A DNA stretch of 64,000 nucleotides, from assembly GCA_946997485.1 (NCBI GenBank), contig CAMPVF010000001.1:1-64000 (forward strand). Direction: 5' to 3'. The position numbers were made by a program, and so were the translations under genes. The DNA comes from an uncultured Atopobium sp. GTDB taxonomy: Bacteria > Actinomycetota > Coriobacteriia > Coriobacteriales > Atopobiaceae. Under the pieces are notes generated by a model, which was given only the letters and a program-made list of their open reading frames with translations, did no database searches and was not told where the DNA came from. Shown here piece by piece: positions 16,999 to 26,237 of the stretch (position 1 is its first letter; each line of letters starts with the position of its first letter).

Positions 16999-19026
16999 CT
17001 ACAACGTAGCGTATCGTTTAATAACGATACCACACAACACCACCGAGCACGCACATGCAACTAAACTCCAAAGGTAGCTGCACGCAATAGATGCGCCCGG
17101 AACCTGCGCAAACGCGCCTAAAGCACTACAGGTTAACAAGGCAGGCACGTCGATAAAAACCGCGCACACGCTGCGTATAAGCGCTCCTCCAATCATGCCG
17201 AACGCTACGGTTACGGCTGCAATGCACACAGCTGCAACCATAAAATAGTGCATGATGAAAGGTACCAGCAGTACATTTATCACAATGCCAATAACAGACA
17301 CGCTGCGAAACGCAAGAATGGTATATGCAAGGCAGCTAAGCTGCGCTGCAAGTGTAGTAGCAATTGTAGTACCAACCGTGTTGGATAATAATGCGGCGTG
17401 CGTGTGATGTTTAGAACGCCGCGCATGATTGCTGCGCAGAACTCTCCAGCAACGCTCAAGAATCGATCGGATATGCGCAGGCAAACACCCGTCATCGATG
17501 TAATATTCCAGTGCAGAAACAACACCTCTTTGCGTGCTGACACAAAACTCCTGCAAACACGCAGCAAAGGGGCGTGCAAAGAGTGCAATCCCATGTACGC
17601 AGAGCATGGATAAGATAAAAGCGGGCTGAACAACGCAGCTGTTATCCGCCACAATCATAACGATGCCAACGCAGCTAAGTGAAGAGAGGGTATGTTTTTT
17701 GCGATGAAGCACGCTGCACACACACTGCACGCACACAAGCATGCAAGCGCGCACAACCGAAATGGATGCACCGCTCAGTACGCAAAACACAAGGCACACG
17801 CACAAACAAAGGAGCTGCTGCGCGGCGTGAGGCACAGCAATGCGTTTAAGAAGCGAAGTTATAATAACGCTCAGCATAGCAAGATGAGCGCCCGAAACAC
17901 TAATAACGTGCGCGATGCCGCAGGTAACAAAGAGTTCATTGAGATGGTTAGCATACAGCGGCGCGCGATAGCCAAGAACACCTGCCGCAGCAAGCGCACG
18001 TAAGGACAAGACAGACATATCGCTCTTTGCAGACACAACCTCGCGCGACAATGCACCCGCATCGGTTTTTCCCAATGCTGCAGTGTGGGGCGCCGCTGCG
18101 CGGATAGGTGAAGGAAGCTGCAGCAACGCCTCAATGCACGCATACCGCAAGGCAGAAAGCGCGCCCACAACAGAGCGCGGCCAGCGGCGAACATGCACCT
18201 TGCCTGGCGTAAGTTTAAGCGTTGTACCACGTGCAATAGAAGATAGCTGCGCGGGCGTACACGGAACAGGCGCAAGTGTTGCATCGAGCGTAAGCTCCTC
18301 ACCTTGAACATATTCTTGCGAAAAGGAAACATGGGCAAAAAGCGCAGGTGTTGGTATAAATTCGCCGTCGGTACAATACGCGGCAGTAGATTCTTTGGCT
18401 TGAAGCGTCTTACACCTGCTGTCTGCATGGGCGGCGCGGGTGGCACCATGTGGAGATTGATAACCAAGAATTCGCACGCGCGATACGTACGAACCAAAAC
18501 GCTTATATGCATCGGATACCACCTGCACACGCATGGGCGCATGATGCACCGTTTCGCAAAGCTGCGCTGTATTACGTGCTGTAGTGTAGAGTGAAAAAAG
18601 TGTAAGTACACATGCTGCGCTTATACCAACAACACACCATATAAAACAGGCTGCAATACGCCTATAGAGCTGCGCGTGCGTATGCCACACGCACGCATGT
18701 GCCGCCCTCGCCGCGCATGCTGAAATGCAAAGCGCACACACCAGGCACACAAGCACCATGCGCCCGTCCCATGTGCACACCAATGCGCTGCACGCGCGTC
18801 GAATTGGCCCAGTTGCGCATGCAGCGCTTAAAGCTCGCTGCACAAACGCAAACGATTGACGCATATATGCACAGCTTAGATGCAGCGCAGCATAGCAGAT
18901 ACACACACCCGGAATATAAGTGCGCATATTCGCTGGATAGAGCGTAGAACGCTGCACGCGAGCACCAGGATATGGTGCAGGTGTGTCTTGCATATCACGC
19001 ACGCGTGCGCGTGTGTACGCCCCCAT
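16999..19026 (-). CDS. comEC: ComEC/Rec2 DNA-uptake channel protein
   Basis: 675 residues; polytopic membrane protein that carries single-stranded DNA through the membrane in transformation. After a soluble stretch (about 150-270) the Competence domain shows LFVTCGIAHVISVSGAHLAML near 380 and about ten further hydrophobic spans to the end. The C-terminal metallo-beta-lactamase-like domain present in many ComEC proteins is missing: the protein stops right after the last membrane helix. The start has GAGGTGAAGCT before ATG. Downstream of comEA with a 71-base gap; upstream of holA. Confidence 0.9.
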   Translation of the reverse strand: MGAYTRARVRDMQDTPAPYPGARVQRSTLYPANMRTYIPGVCICYAALHLSCAYMRQSFAFVQRALSAACATGPIRRACSALVCTWDGRMVLVCLVCALCISACAARAAHACVWHTHAQLYRRIAACFIWCVVGISAACVLTLFSLYTTARNTAQLCETVHHAPMRVQVVSDAYKRFGSYVSRVRILGYQSPHGATRAAHADSRCKTLQAKESTAAYCTDGEFIPTPALFAHVSFSQEYVQGEELTLDATLAPVPCTPAQLSSIARGTTLKLTPGKVHVRRWPRSVVGALSALRYACIEALLQLPSPIRAAAPHTAALGKTDAGALSREVVSAKSDMSVLSLRALAAAGVLGYRAPLYANHLNELFVTCGIAHVISVSGAHLAMLSVIITSLLKRIAVPHAAQQLLCLCVCLVFCVLSGASISVVRACMLVCVQCVCSVLHRKKHTLSSLSCVGIVMIVADNSCVVQPAFILSMLCVHGIALFARPFAACLQEFCVSTQRGVVSALEYYIDDGCLPAHIRSILERCWRVLRSNHARRSKHHTHAALLSNTVGTTIATTLAAQLSCLAYTILAFRSVSVIGIVINVLLVPFIMHYFMVAAVCIAAVTVAFGMIGGALIRSVCAVFIDVPALLTCSALGAFAQVPGASIACSYLWSLVACACSVVLCGIVIKRYATL

Positions 19027-19097
19027 AGCTTCACCTCGTTTCCCCGTTACAGCACATCACGCTGCACCACCATACGCAGTTACACCACCATATGCAG

Positions 19098-20072
19098 CTA
19101 CAGTACAATGTGCGGCCTTATTTTTTCGAACTTCTTTTTACCAATGCCCTTAACGCGCATAAGATCCTCAAGGCGCTTAAATTTTCCGTGCTGAGCGCGG
19201 TCGGCAACAATATGTTGCGCGGTGCTCGGCCCAATGCCGGGAATTGTTTCCAAATTAGCTGCGGACGCCTTATTAATTGATATTTTTCCAGCTCGCGGGC
19301 TCGTATGCGCGTTTTGTGTATCACCTTTTGCAGCTTTACCACCCGCGCGCCCGCGCGAAGATGAAGCGCCGCCGCGCACACGCCCCGACCCAGCGGACGG
19401 GGCAGCGCCATCATCTCCAGCACGAGCATTGTCCGTAGCGTCATCAGTGTTCGGCGCTCCCCGTGCAGGAATAGTAACTTTTTCGCCATCTTGCATAAGC
19501 TCCGCTACGTTTACGCAGGTCATGTCTGCATCGCTCGTAGTGCCACCCGCAGCAGCAATGGCGTCGTTAATGCGATGCGCTGTGGCAGACAGCGTGTATA
19601 AGCCAGGTTTTTTAACGCAGCCATCAACATGCACCACAACTGCACCTTCTGCCTCGCCACCTCGTGCATCGGCAGCATCACCTGCAGCTGCAGCAGAGCC
19701 TGCTGCGGTGCCAGCATCGCCACCAGTACGTTCGCTCGTATTCTTTTTTGACGCGCCGGCAGCGGCAGGTGCACCTTGAGCGGTACTGTCAAACGCGCCT
19801 GCTGTTGCAGGAAGCTGCAGTGCAGGCTCAGCATAGCCAACAAGTATCACAGCAGCAACAACAAGCGCGGCAATGCCACACCCAAGCACATACGGATTTT
19901 TTTGAGAAAACCACGTCACCAGGCGTGCACCAAATCCAATGCCGCGGCGAGAGGGCGCGCGTGCTGATGCAGGTGCATCCAAAAGGGCACCGGTACGTGC
20001 AGATACGCGCGCAGGCACGCGTGGACGTGTGCGCTGCGATATAGGTACTGTGTTATCGGGTAATTGAGCCAT
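19098..20072 (-). CDS. comEA: ComEA DNA-binding receptor (SLBB + helix-hairpin-helix)
   Basis: 324 residues, longer than the usual ~200 because of low-complexity spacers. Order: basic cytosolic N-terminus, one membrane helix about 60-82 (ending VILVGYAEP), an Ala/Gly/Thr-rich linker, an SLBB domain about 145-210 (VVVHVDGCVKKPGLYTL), a second Ser/Gly/Arg-rich linker, and a C-terminal double HhH about 262-324 (NKASAANLETIPGIG, then RVKGIGKKKFEKI). ComEA binds incoming double-stranded DNA outside the membrane and hands it to ComEC. SD GAAGGGA precedes ATG 20072. Confidence 0.93.
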   Translation of the reverse strand: MAQLPDNTVPISQRTRPRVPARVSARTGALLDAPASARAPSRRGIGFGARLVTWFSQKNPYVLGCGIAALVVAAVILVGYAEPALQLPATAGAFDSTAQGAPAAAGASKKNTSERTGGDAGTAAGSAAAAGDAADARGGEAEGAVVVHVDGCVKKPGLYTLSATAHRINDAIAAAGGTTSDADMTCVNVAELMQDGEKVTIPARGAPNTDDATDNARAGDDGAAPSAGSGRVRGGASSSRGRAGGKAAKGDTQNAHTSPRAGKISINKASAANLETIPGIGPSTAQHIVADRAQHGKFKRLEDLMRVKGIGKKKFEKIRPHIVL

Positions 20073-20249
20073 GAGTTGTCCCTTCGATACGCGCTATGCA
20101 TATCGTACGGTACTACCACTCAAAAAACGCGTGCGGAGTGCGTTATTGGTGCTATGCGGCAGATACATCATGCACGTAGCTTGCATGCAATGTGAAGATA
20201 GCATGAAGCGCACAAATAACCGCGCATGTGCGCAGCTAGAAGCCACTAT

Positions 20250-20286
20250 AAAAAAAGAGCACGCCACCATAAAACTTGGCGTACTC
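20250..20286 (-). terminator. rho-independent terminator downstream of thiI
   Basis: GAGTACGCC (20286-20278) pairs with GGCGTGCTC (20265-20257), one G-U pair, followed by seven Ts. It is the main feature in the 334-base spacer 20073-20406 between thiI and comEA; the rest of that spacer shows no gene. Confidence 0.8.
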
Positions 20287-20406
20287 ATTTTCTCCATATG
20301 ATGATTGATGTAAGGCAAATGCCGCACACACGATGTTCACGATTGGACACAGCACTACCGGCATACCCAGCGCACAGCCAGCGTATACCCAGCGCTCGCC
20401 CGCCCG

Positions 20407-21720
20407 CTACGCTGTAAGCGTTGCGTGAAAGTCTTTTTTCTCCTTGGGCGCACGATAACTTATGCACTGAGAAAAGTCAACGTATTCAATAGCATCTACC
20501 AGCGAATCTATCATGGCGTTATGGTCAAACGAATCCCAGGCAGCGTGCACCATCGAAGGCTTTGCGTGTGTTTCGGGATTTTTAGGCATAAACAGCGTGC
20601 AGCAATCGGGCGTAGGCTGGCTGCTTACATCAAAGGTGCCAATACGCTGCGCTTGTGCAATAATTTCCTGCTTATCAGAACCAATAAGCGGACGAAATAC
20701 CGGTAGCGTAACCATTTCGTTTACAACGGCAATATTATCAAGCGTTTGCGACGCCACCTGACCAAGCGACTCACCCGTTACCAGGGCTTTTGCTCCTTCA
20801 ATATGAGCAATACGCTCAGCTACGGCAAACATAATGCGACGATAGCAAATAATGCGCAACGACTGCGGAACAACAAGCGAAATTTCGCGCTGAACCTCGC
20901 CCATAGGACACACGTACAAACGACCAACACAGCCGTAGGGCTCAAGCGCACGAATAATATCCTGCGTAAGGTATTCGCTGGTATCGGCAACCATAGGGCG
21001 CCCAGAAAAGTGAATGGGCACACAAATGGCGCCACGCCTCCCCACTTGCCAGCACGCAACGGGCGAATCAAAACCGCTCGAGAGCATAACCATAACTTTG
21101 CCAGCCGTACCAACTGGCAAGCCACCTATGCCTACCTGCGTAATTGCAGCGTCTTCATCAACATCGAAGCTATCACGCGCGCCAAAACCCGCCACATGGT
21201 AGCTACGCTCAAGCGACGCGTACACATACACCACGTTGTTAACCACGGTAACGTGCACGGTAACATCGGGCGCCTTCATCTGTACGCGCTTGTGCGGAAA
21301 CGCTTCGCACAAGGCATCGCCAATAAGCGTATTAAGCTCAAGCGTGTGATATGCAATGGTTGAGGACGATTTATGAGCATGCACCTTAAAGGAAGAAAAT
21401 TCACCCACACGAGAAAGCACCGAAACCGCAAGAAAACGCATGTCATCAAGGGTAGGTGCACACTCGTACGCAAGTGAAACGCGCGCTACGCCTGGCACAC
21501 ACGCTGCTTTGCGTGCAAGCTCAAGTGAAGCAGAACCCTCATGTACGCGCACCAAAATATGCCCTGAAATGCGCTTTGGCTGCTCAATATGAAAAGGCTT
21601 AAGCGCATGATGAAGGTTATCGCTCAACTGCGCTTCAAATTTTTTGCGGTTTTTACCCTTAAGCCCAATTTCGTGATAATGGAGCAAACACACGCGTGTA
21701 TATGATGAAAGTTGTTGCAT
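20407..21720 (-). CDS. thiI: tRNA 4-thiouridine synthetase ThiI (no rhodanese domain)
   Basis: 437 residues. It activates U8 of tRNA by adenylation for sulfur insertion and can feed thiazole synthesis. An N-terminal ferredoxin-like part (HYHEIGLKGKNR near residue 13) and THUMP domain are followed by the PP-loop, here SSGFDSP near 210, and VTGESLGQVASQT near 335. The C-terminal rhodanese domain of E. coli ThiI is absent, as in Gram-positive bacteria. I start at ATG 21720, with GAGGAT upstream; the frame is open 48 codons further back but without an SD. Sulfur probably comes from a NifS-type desulfurase such as the one at 33.3-34.5 kb (inference). Confidence 0.93.
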   Translation of the reverse strand: MQQLSSYTRVCLLHYHEIGLKGKNRKKFEAQLSDNLHHALKPFHIEQPKRISGHILVRVHEGSASLELARKAACVPGVARVSLAYECAPTLDDMRFLAVSVLSRVGEFSSFKVHAHKSSSTIAYHTLELNTLIGDALCEAFPHKRVQMKAPDVTVHVTVVNNVVYVYASLERSYHVAGFGARDSFDVDEDAAITQVGIGGLPVGTAGKVMVMLSSGFDSPVACWQVGRRGAICVPIHFSGRPMVADTSEYLTQDIIRALEPYGCVGRLYVCPMGEVQREISLVVPQSLRIICYRRIMFAVAERIAHIEGAKALVTGESLGQVASQTLDNIAVVNEMVTLPVFRPLIGSDKQEIIAQAQRIGTFDVSSQPTPDCCTLFMPKNPETHAKPSMVHAAWDSFDHNAMIDSLVDAIEYVDFSQCISYRAPKEKKDFHATLTA

Positions 21721-21947
21721 AGTATCCTCAAACCTTATAGTCGTCCGCGTATGCACCATGCCTATATCGTGCACATATACGCCGCGAAAACTCATGAAGA
21801 GAAAAAACGCGCAACAGGGCATGCTACCCTTGCGCGCGCTAACAATCAAAGCACAATTACACAATTACACTGTACATCAAAACACCTAAACCGTCACAAG
21901 ACGCAGCACGAGCAATGAATGCACGCGGTGTAATGCGTGTAACCAGC

Positions 21948-22259
21948 TTATAAATTGTGCTCAACAACTGCGTTGGAATTACGCAGTTCTTCGTCAAACT
22001 CATCTTTTTGATAGGTAAGACTACCATCGTTAATTTCTTTCATGGCAGCAGATACCAAATCCCTACCCGAGATGTCGGTAGTAATGGTGTCGATGTCGTT
22101 AACCGACGTAACGCGCAGGTGCTGCGAGCGAATCATGCTCTTAAGATCGCACGCGCGCTTGGAAGCCATCGTGCACAGCAAAAACGGGTTTTGCTGCGTT
22201 TTGCTTAACAAACTGTCAATTTCGGGCTTAGTAATACTTGTTGCAGTATCAGATGCCAT
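21948..22259 (-). CDS. rpoZ: RNA polymerase omega subunit
   Basis: 103 residues. The protein matches omega in length and pattern: TKPEIDSLLSKT, NPFLLCTMASKRACDL (the conserved xYxLVxxAAKRAR region), then SAAMKEINDGSLTY. It stabilises beta-prime in RNA polymerase. The start ATG 22259 lies one base after the gmk stop, with GGGAG upstream; gmk-rpoZ is a standard gene order. The spacer downstream to thiI is about 225 bases without a gene. Confidence 0.92.
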   Translation of the reverse strand: MASDTATSITKPEIDSLLSKTQQNPFLLCTMASKRACDLKSMIRSQHLRVTSVNDIDTITTDISGRDLVSAAMKEINDGSLTYQKDEFDEELRNSNAVVEHNL

Positions 22260-22260
22260 A

Positions 22261-22836
22261 CTAGTTACGCTCCCTTGTTTCGCACATTTGAATAATTGAT
22301 TGCAGTTTAGCAACTGCCTTATCGAGATTGTCGTTAACAATCGTAAAAGAATACCGAGGTGCAAGCTGCATTTCTTGAGCGGCATTATGCAAACGCAAGG
22401 CAAGCGACCGTTCGTCTTCGCTGCCTCGATGTACCAGGCGCTCTTTAAGCACTTGTAGTGATGGTGGCATAATAAAAATAAGAACGGCATCCGGATAAAT
22501 TGCTTTTACGTTGAAAGCACCTTGCGGGTCGATTTCGAAGATAACAGAACGACCCGTGTTAATGTGCCGCTCTACTTCGCTTTTAAGAGTGCCATAGCAA
22601 TGTCCGTGCACGTGTGCCCATTCAAGAAATGCATCTTGTACTACTTTATCGCTAAAAGCTTTGTCGGATAAAAAGTAATACGACTCGCCATTTACTTCTC
22701 CGTCACGTGGCTTTCGCGTAGTAGCCGAAACCGTCAAGGCAAGATTTGGCATAAGCTCGCGTATACGAGCAACAATAGTGCCCTTTCCTGCGCCTGACGG
22801 TCCTGAAATTACAAATAAACGAGGTGTAGTTTCCAC
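22261..22836 (-). CDS. gmk: guanylate kinase
   Basis: 191 residues, normal length. Phosphorylates GMP to GDP. P-loop GPSGAGKGT at residue 12, then TTRKPRDGEVNGESYYF near 40 (the GMP-binding segment), FLEWAHVHGHCYGT near 70 and the EIDPQGA region near 100. The GTG start follows the mIHF stop directly (two bases), so the genes are translationally coupled. Member of mihF-gmk-rpoZ. Confidence 0.96.
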   Translation of the reverse strand: METTPRLFVISGPSGAGKGTIVARIRELMPNLALTVSATTRKPRDGEVNGESYYFLSDKAFSDKVVQDAFLEWAHVHGHCYGTLKSEVERHINTGRSVIFEIDPQGAFNVKAIYPDAVLIFIMPPSLQVLKERLVHRGSEDERSLALRLHNAAQEMQLAPRYSFTIVNDNLDKAVAKLQSIIQMCETRERN

Positions 22837-22838
22837 GG

Positions 22839-23147
22839 TTATTTAGAAAGAACTTCGATGAGCTGCTCACGTTGACGAGCGCCAAGACCCTTAACGCGAC
22901 GAGTAGCAGAAATGCCGAGCTCATCCATAATCTTTGAAGCCTTTGCTTTACCATAACCAGGAAGCGACTCGATAAGAGCAGAAACCTTCATACGAGTTGC
23001 AACTGCGTCGTCCGACTCAAGAACAGAGCTTAAAGTTACTTCGCCCTTTTTAATTTTTTCACGAAGCTCAGCGCGCGCATGACGAGCTGCTGCTGCCTTC
23101 TCCAGAGCTGCCTTACGCTGCTCATCAGTAAGCTGAGGTAATGCCAT
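22839..23147 (-). CDS. mihF: integration host factor, actinobacterial type (mIHF)
   Basis: 102 residues. A nucleoid-associated DNA-binding protein found in Actinobacteria only. The start MALPQLTDEQR is preceded by GGAGGAACG. It shows the long basic N-terminal helix (AAAARHARAELREKIK), the H2TH-like region LIESLPGYGKAKASKIMDEL and the conserved end RVKGLGARQREQL. Its position before gmk is the usual one in Actinobacteria and is one of the best taxonomic markers in this window. Confidence 0.95.
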   Translation of the reverse strand: MALPQLTDEQRKAALEKAAAARHARAELREKIKKGEVTLSSVLESDDAVATRMKVSALIESLPGYGKAKASKIMDELGISATRRVKGLGARQREQLIEVLSK

Positions 23148-23504
23148 CGTTCCTCCAAACATGTAGTGTTAGGTTAATGCCACATAACTAACAAAACTTT
23201 CATTACGTTGTGCAACCTTTTACGTGCACTCATATAGTTTGCTGATAACAAGCTAAATTTGCAAGCACTTTTTTGAAAAATCGCACGTCGATAGCGATAT
23301 TACCACATTTCGCCACTGGTATACCCTGGTTTTTGTGCATTTTTGTAAAAAAAGTGTTACGAATCGCAAACCAGTTGAGTACCATACGCGCCAGGGTACA
23401 TCGCTTACCCGCTGCACGTACGCGCCGCAAACGCTGTACGTACGCGGTAAGACACCGTGCATACGCAACGGTACACGCGTAGACGCGCACGTGACAGCAT
23501 GCAG
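23148..23504. other. 357-bp spacer between pyrF and mIHF gene
   Basis: No convincing gene. It holds a short hairpin on the minus strand (ATCGC...GCGAT at about 23282-23303, then TTTTT) that may end the pyr operon, an imperfect inverted repeat with CGTACG cores around 23405-23450, and presumably the mIHF promoter, which I could not place with confidence. Confidence 0.4.
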
Positions 23505-24269
23505 CTACGAGCAGCGCTCCCAATCGGCCGCAATCGCGTCAAAGGCTGCACACATGTCGGGCGCTTGCAAAATGGGGCGACCAACAACAATATGCGTTGC
23601 GTGATGGCTCTTTGCAAACGACGGCGTAGCAACACGCTGCTGGTCGTTTGTTTCGCCATTAGCAAGACGAATACCCGGCACCACAAACAAACCCTTGTGA
23701 CAAAACAGCTCAGAAAGACGTTCAACTTCCCATGCCGAGCACACCATACCGTTAATACCAGCCTTTTTGGCAACGCGCGCGAGCGTTTCAACTTCATCAG
23801 CCACGGGCGCGTGAATGCCAATATCGTTTAAGGCTTGCTCGTTCATTGACGTAAGCACCGAAATGGCAATAATGTTTGCGGCAGCTGCGCCGGCTTCGCG
23901 TGCCTCGTGAGCTGCAGTTATAGCGGCGTTCATCATCTCATAGCCGCCAAGCGCGTGTATCGAAATAATATCGGCACCCGTTGCAATGGCGCTTTGACAC
24001 GCGCCGTGCACCTGGTGTGGAATATCGTGCAGTTTAAGGTCGAGAAACACGTTGTAGCCCATGCTTTTAAGCTCGGCCACAATCGCTGGACCTTCCTTGT
24101 AATACAAGGTCATCCCAACTTTAAGCCAACGGGCGCGCCCTTTAAGCGTGCGAGCAACATGAAGTGCTTCTTCCTTTGAACAATCGAGTGCAACAATAAT
24201 GGCGTCGCGGGCATCGCGGGCATCACAGCTGCCGCTTGTTACCTGCGCTTCTTGTGTATCTGTTAGCAT
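23505..24269 (-). CDS. pyrF: orotidine 5'-phosphate decarboxylase
   Basis: 254 residues. Last step of UMP synthesis. The catalytic motif DLKLHDIPHQV is at about 75, ahead of the conserved loops SIHALGG, SVLTSMN and VVPGIRL. The start ATG 24269 has GGAG 7 bases upstream and overlaps the end of pyrD by seven bases. The N-terminus carries a small slippage-like repeat (CDARDARDA). This is the short bacterial type 1 form and the last gene of the pyr operon. Confidence 0.95.
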   Translation of the reverse strand: MLTDTQEAQVTSGSCDARDARDAIIVALDCSKEEALHVARTLKGRARWLKVGMTLYYKEGPAIVAELKSMGYNVFLDLKLHDIPHQVHGACQSAIATGADIISIHALGGYEMMNAAITAAHEAREAGAAAANIIAISVLTSMNEQALNDIGIHAPVADEVETLARVAKKAGINGMVCSAWEVERLSELFCHKGLFVVPGIRLANGETNDQQRVATPSFAKSHHATHIVVGRPILQAPDMCAAFDAIAADWERCS

Positions 24270-25327
24270 CGTACCGCTCCTATTATTTCTGACATAGTTG
24301 ATACGCCTTGACGTTGTGCCCACTGTTTAAACTCATGCAAAATACGGTGAGCGCTGGATGGGTCGTACAAATTGGCAAGACCAACCGACACCGCCGTAGC
24401 TCCTGCAAGCATAAACTCGGCAACATCTTCGCCGCAGGTAACGCCCCCAACACCGCAAATAGGAATGTCAACGGCATTGTGCGCTTCCCACACCATACGC
24501 ACCGCAATAGGATGAATAGCAGGGCCACTCATGCCGCCTGTTGGTCTGGAAATTTTGCTTTTGTAGGTATGCGTGTTAATAGCCATACCCGGAATAGAAT
24601 TGATAAGCGTAAGCGCATCGGCACCTTCCGACTCGCACGCTTTTGCAATCTCAGCAATGCGCTGAGCACCCATTTTAATGAGCAAGGGACGTGTGGTGCA
24701 CGGACGAAGCGCGCGCACAATTTCCGCTGCTCCTTGCGGTGTTGCACCCATGGCAACGCCACCGCACGCAATGTTTGGACAGCTGATATTAATTTCAAAC
24801 CCGCTGGCAAACGGCGCGTGCTCTTCAAAATACAAAAGAGCCGCCTTATACTCATCAATGGCATGGCCAGCAACCTGGCAAATTACCTTGCAGCCGCGCT
24901 GAGAAAGCGATGTTAAATAGGCGCCGTATTGTTCAAGCAAGCCCGCAACACCCGGATTTTGCAAACCAACCGAGTTGATAACGCCGCTTGTAACTTCGCA
25001 CATACGCGGCGCCGGATTTCCCGGCCACGCCTCGATAGCTGCACCTTTTGTGGTAATAGCGCCAAGCTCCGCCACGTTGTAAAACGCTTCGAAGGGCTCA
25101 GCTGCCGCAAACGTACCCGAAGCAGTGTTAACGGGGTTTGCCATGTGAATACCGCCGAGATTAACCGAAAAATCGATTGCACTCGTGTCGCACGTGTCGC
25201 ACGTGTCGCCCTCATTACCCGCGGCGCACGTGTCGCTCATAGATGGATGCAGATGCACCTCTTCGCCCACAACAGTGCGCATAATTTCATCGTGTAGTTC
25301 ATCGGTATGACAACAATGCGCTACCAT
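24263..25327 (-). CDS. pyrD: dihydroorotate dehydrogenase, type 1B catalytic subunit
   Basis: 354 residues. Oxidises dihydroorotate with FMN and passes electrons to PyrK. The catalytic Cys is in NISCPN near residue 180; FMN-binding loops are NTASGTFA near 65, SVGLQNPG near 118 and GVGGVTCGEDV near 290. The N-terminus is about 50 residues longer than usual and includes a Cys-Asp-Thr triplet repeat made by three copies of a 9-bp unit (25184-25210). The start has AAAGGAGG upstream and overlaps the pyrK stop by 7 bases. Confidence 0.95.
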   Translation of the reverse strand: MVAHCCHTDELHDEIMRTVVGEEVHLHPSMSDTCAAGNEGDTCDTCDTSAIDFSVNLGGIHMANPVNTASGTFAAAEPFEAFYNVAELGAITTKGAAIEAWPGNPAPRMCEVTSGVINSVGLQNPGVAGLLEQYGAYLTSLSQRGCKVICQVAGHAIDEYKAALLYFEEHAPFASGFEINISCPNIACGGVAMGATPQGAAEIVRALRPCTTRPLLIKMGAQRIAEIAKACESEGADALTLINSIPGMAINTHTYKSKISRPTGGMSGPAIHPIAVRMVWEAHNAVDIPICGVGGVTCGEDVAEFMLAGATAVSVGLANLYDPSSAHRILHEFKQWAQRQGVSTMSEIIGAVRC

Positions 25328-26112
25328 GCTACCTCCTTTGCGTCAAATACCGGACCTGCCGTGCAGCAGCCTTTATAGCCGCCTTGTGCCATGGCAACAT
25401 TACAGGTGTTGCACACACCAAAACCGCAGGTCATCATACGTTCAAGTGACGCTTGACATGCAATGTTATATTCTGCAGCAAGTGCAGCTACACCCTTCAT
25501 CATGGGCGCAGGACCGCAGGTAAAAAGCGTTCCATAGCTGCGCTCATCAAGCAGGCGCTTGGCTACGCTTGTGGTAAATCCCTTAACGCCGCAGCTTCCG
25601 TCGTCGGTTGAAATAAAGAGCTCGCGCGCACCTGCGGCAGATACCTGCGAAGCTCCCCACAACTTGTCTTTTGTTTGCGCGCCGAGAATAACGTCGCACA
25701 CAATGCCGTGCTCGTGCAGAAGCGAAGCCGCTGCAATAATGGGAGGCGCGCCAACACCGCCTGCAATAAGCAGCGCAGGCTTTGTGCTTTGAGGCACCTG
25801 CCAGCCGTGACCGCACGGACCCAATACGTTGAGTTTTGTTTTTACCGGCAGCTGCGATAGACGCTTGGTTGCAGAACCTACAACAGCATAGGTTATGTAA
25901 ATCATGCCTGCATGGGCATCTACCTGTGAATACGAAAGTGGCACGCGCACAAGCTGCGTCTCTGAGCCCGGCACCGCCAACTCCAAAAATTGTCCCGGCC
26001 TAATTGTTTGTGCCAGCGTGCCCGCAAGCAAAACAACTTCATAAATATTGGTGGCTACCTGCATGTTTGAAACAATGTAACAATCATAGAGCCCGATATG
26101 TGTTTGTTGCAC
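25321..26112 (-). CDS. pyrK: dihydroorotate dehydrogenase electron-transfer subunit
   Basis: 263 residues. FAD and [2Fe-2S] protein that passes electrons from PyrD to NAD. FAD motif VRVPLSYSQV near 55, NAD-binding GGVGAPPI near 115, and the C-terminal cluster ligands in MTCGFGVCNTC followed by a fourth Cys in GCCTAG. GTG start with AAGGAGAGG upstream. Its presence shows that the PyrD next door is the NAD-dependent type 1B enzyme. A 125-base spacer separates it from pyrC. Confidence 0.95.
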   Translation of the reverse strand: MQQTHIGLYDCYIVSNMQVATNIYEVVLLAGTLAQTIRPGQFLELAVPGSETQLVRVPLSYSQVDAHAGMIYITYAVVGSATKRLSQLPVKTKLNVLGPCGHGWQVPQSTKPALLIAGGVGAPPIIAAASLLHEHGIVCDVILGAQTKDKLWGASQVSAAGARELFISTDDGSCGVKGFTTSVAKRLLDERSYGTLFTCGPAPMMKGVAALAAEYNIACQASLERMMTCGFGVCNTCNVAMAQGGYKGCCTAGPVFDAKEVAW

Positions 26113-26237
26113 GCGTAGTCCTCTCCTTGTACTATCGCAACGCTTCTGTGGTAAAACGCCCTCTCACAAGCGATCGGCTCGCGTTATGCACGCCTTGTGC
26201 GCACGCGCGCTCATGAGAGGACCATGAACCTATAACC

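Noticed and set aside
23405..23455. Inverted repeat with CGTACG cores
   Set aside because: Imperfect pairing and no following T run; not good enough for a terminator.
26113..26237. Possible terminator between pyrC and pyrK (CCTCTCA...TGAGAGG)
   Set aside because: Arms are about 50 bases apart, with no T run; read-through is expected in a single pyr operon.
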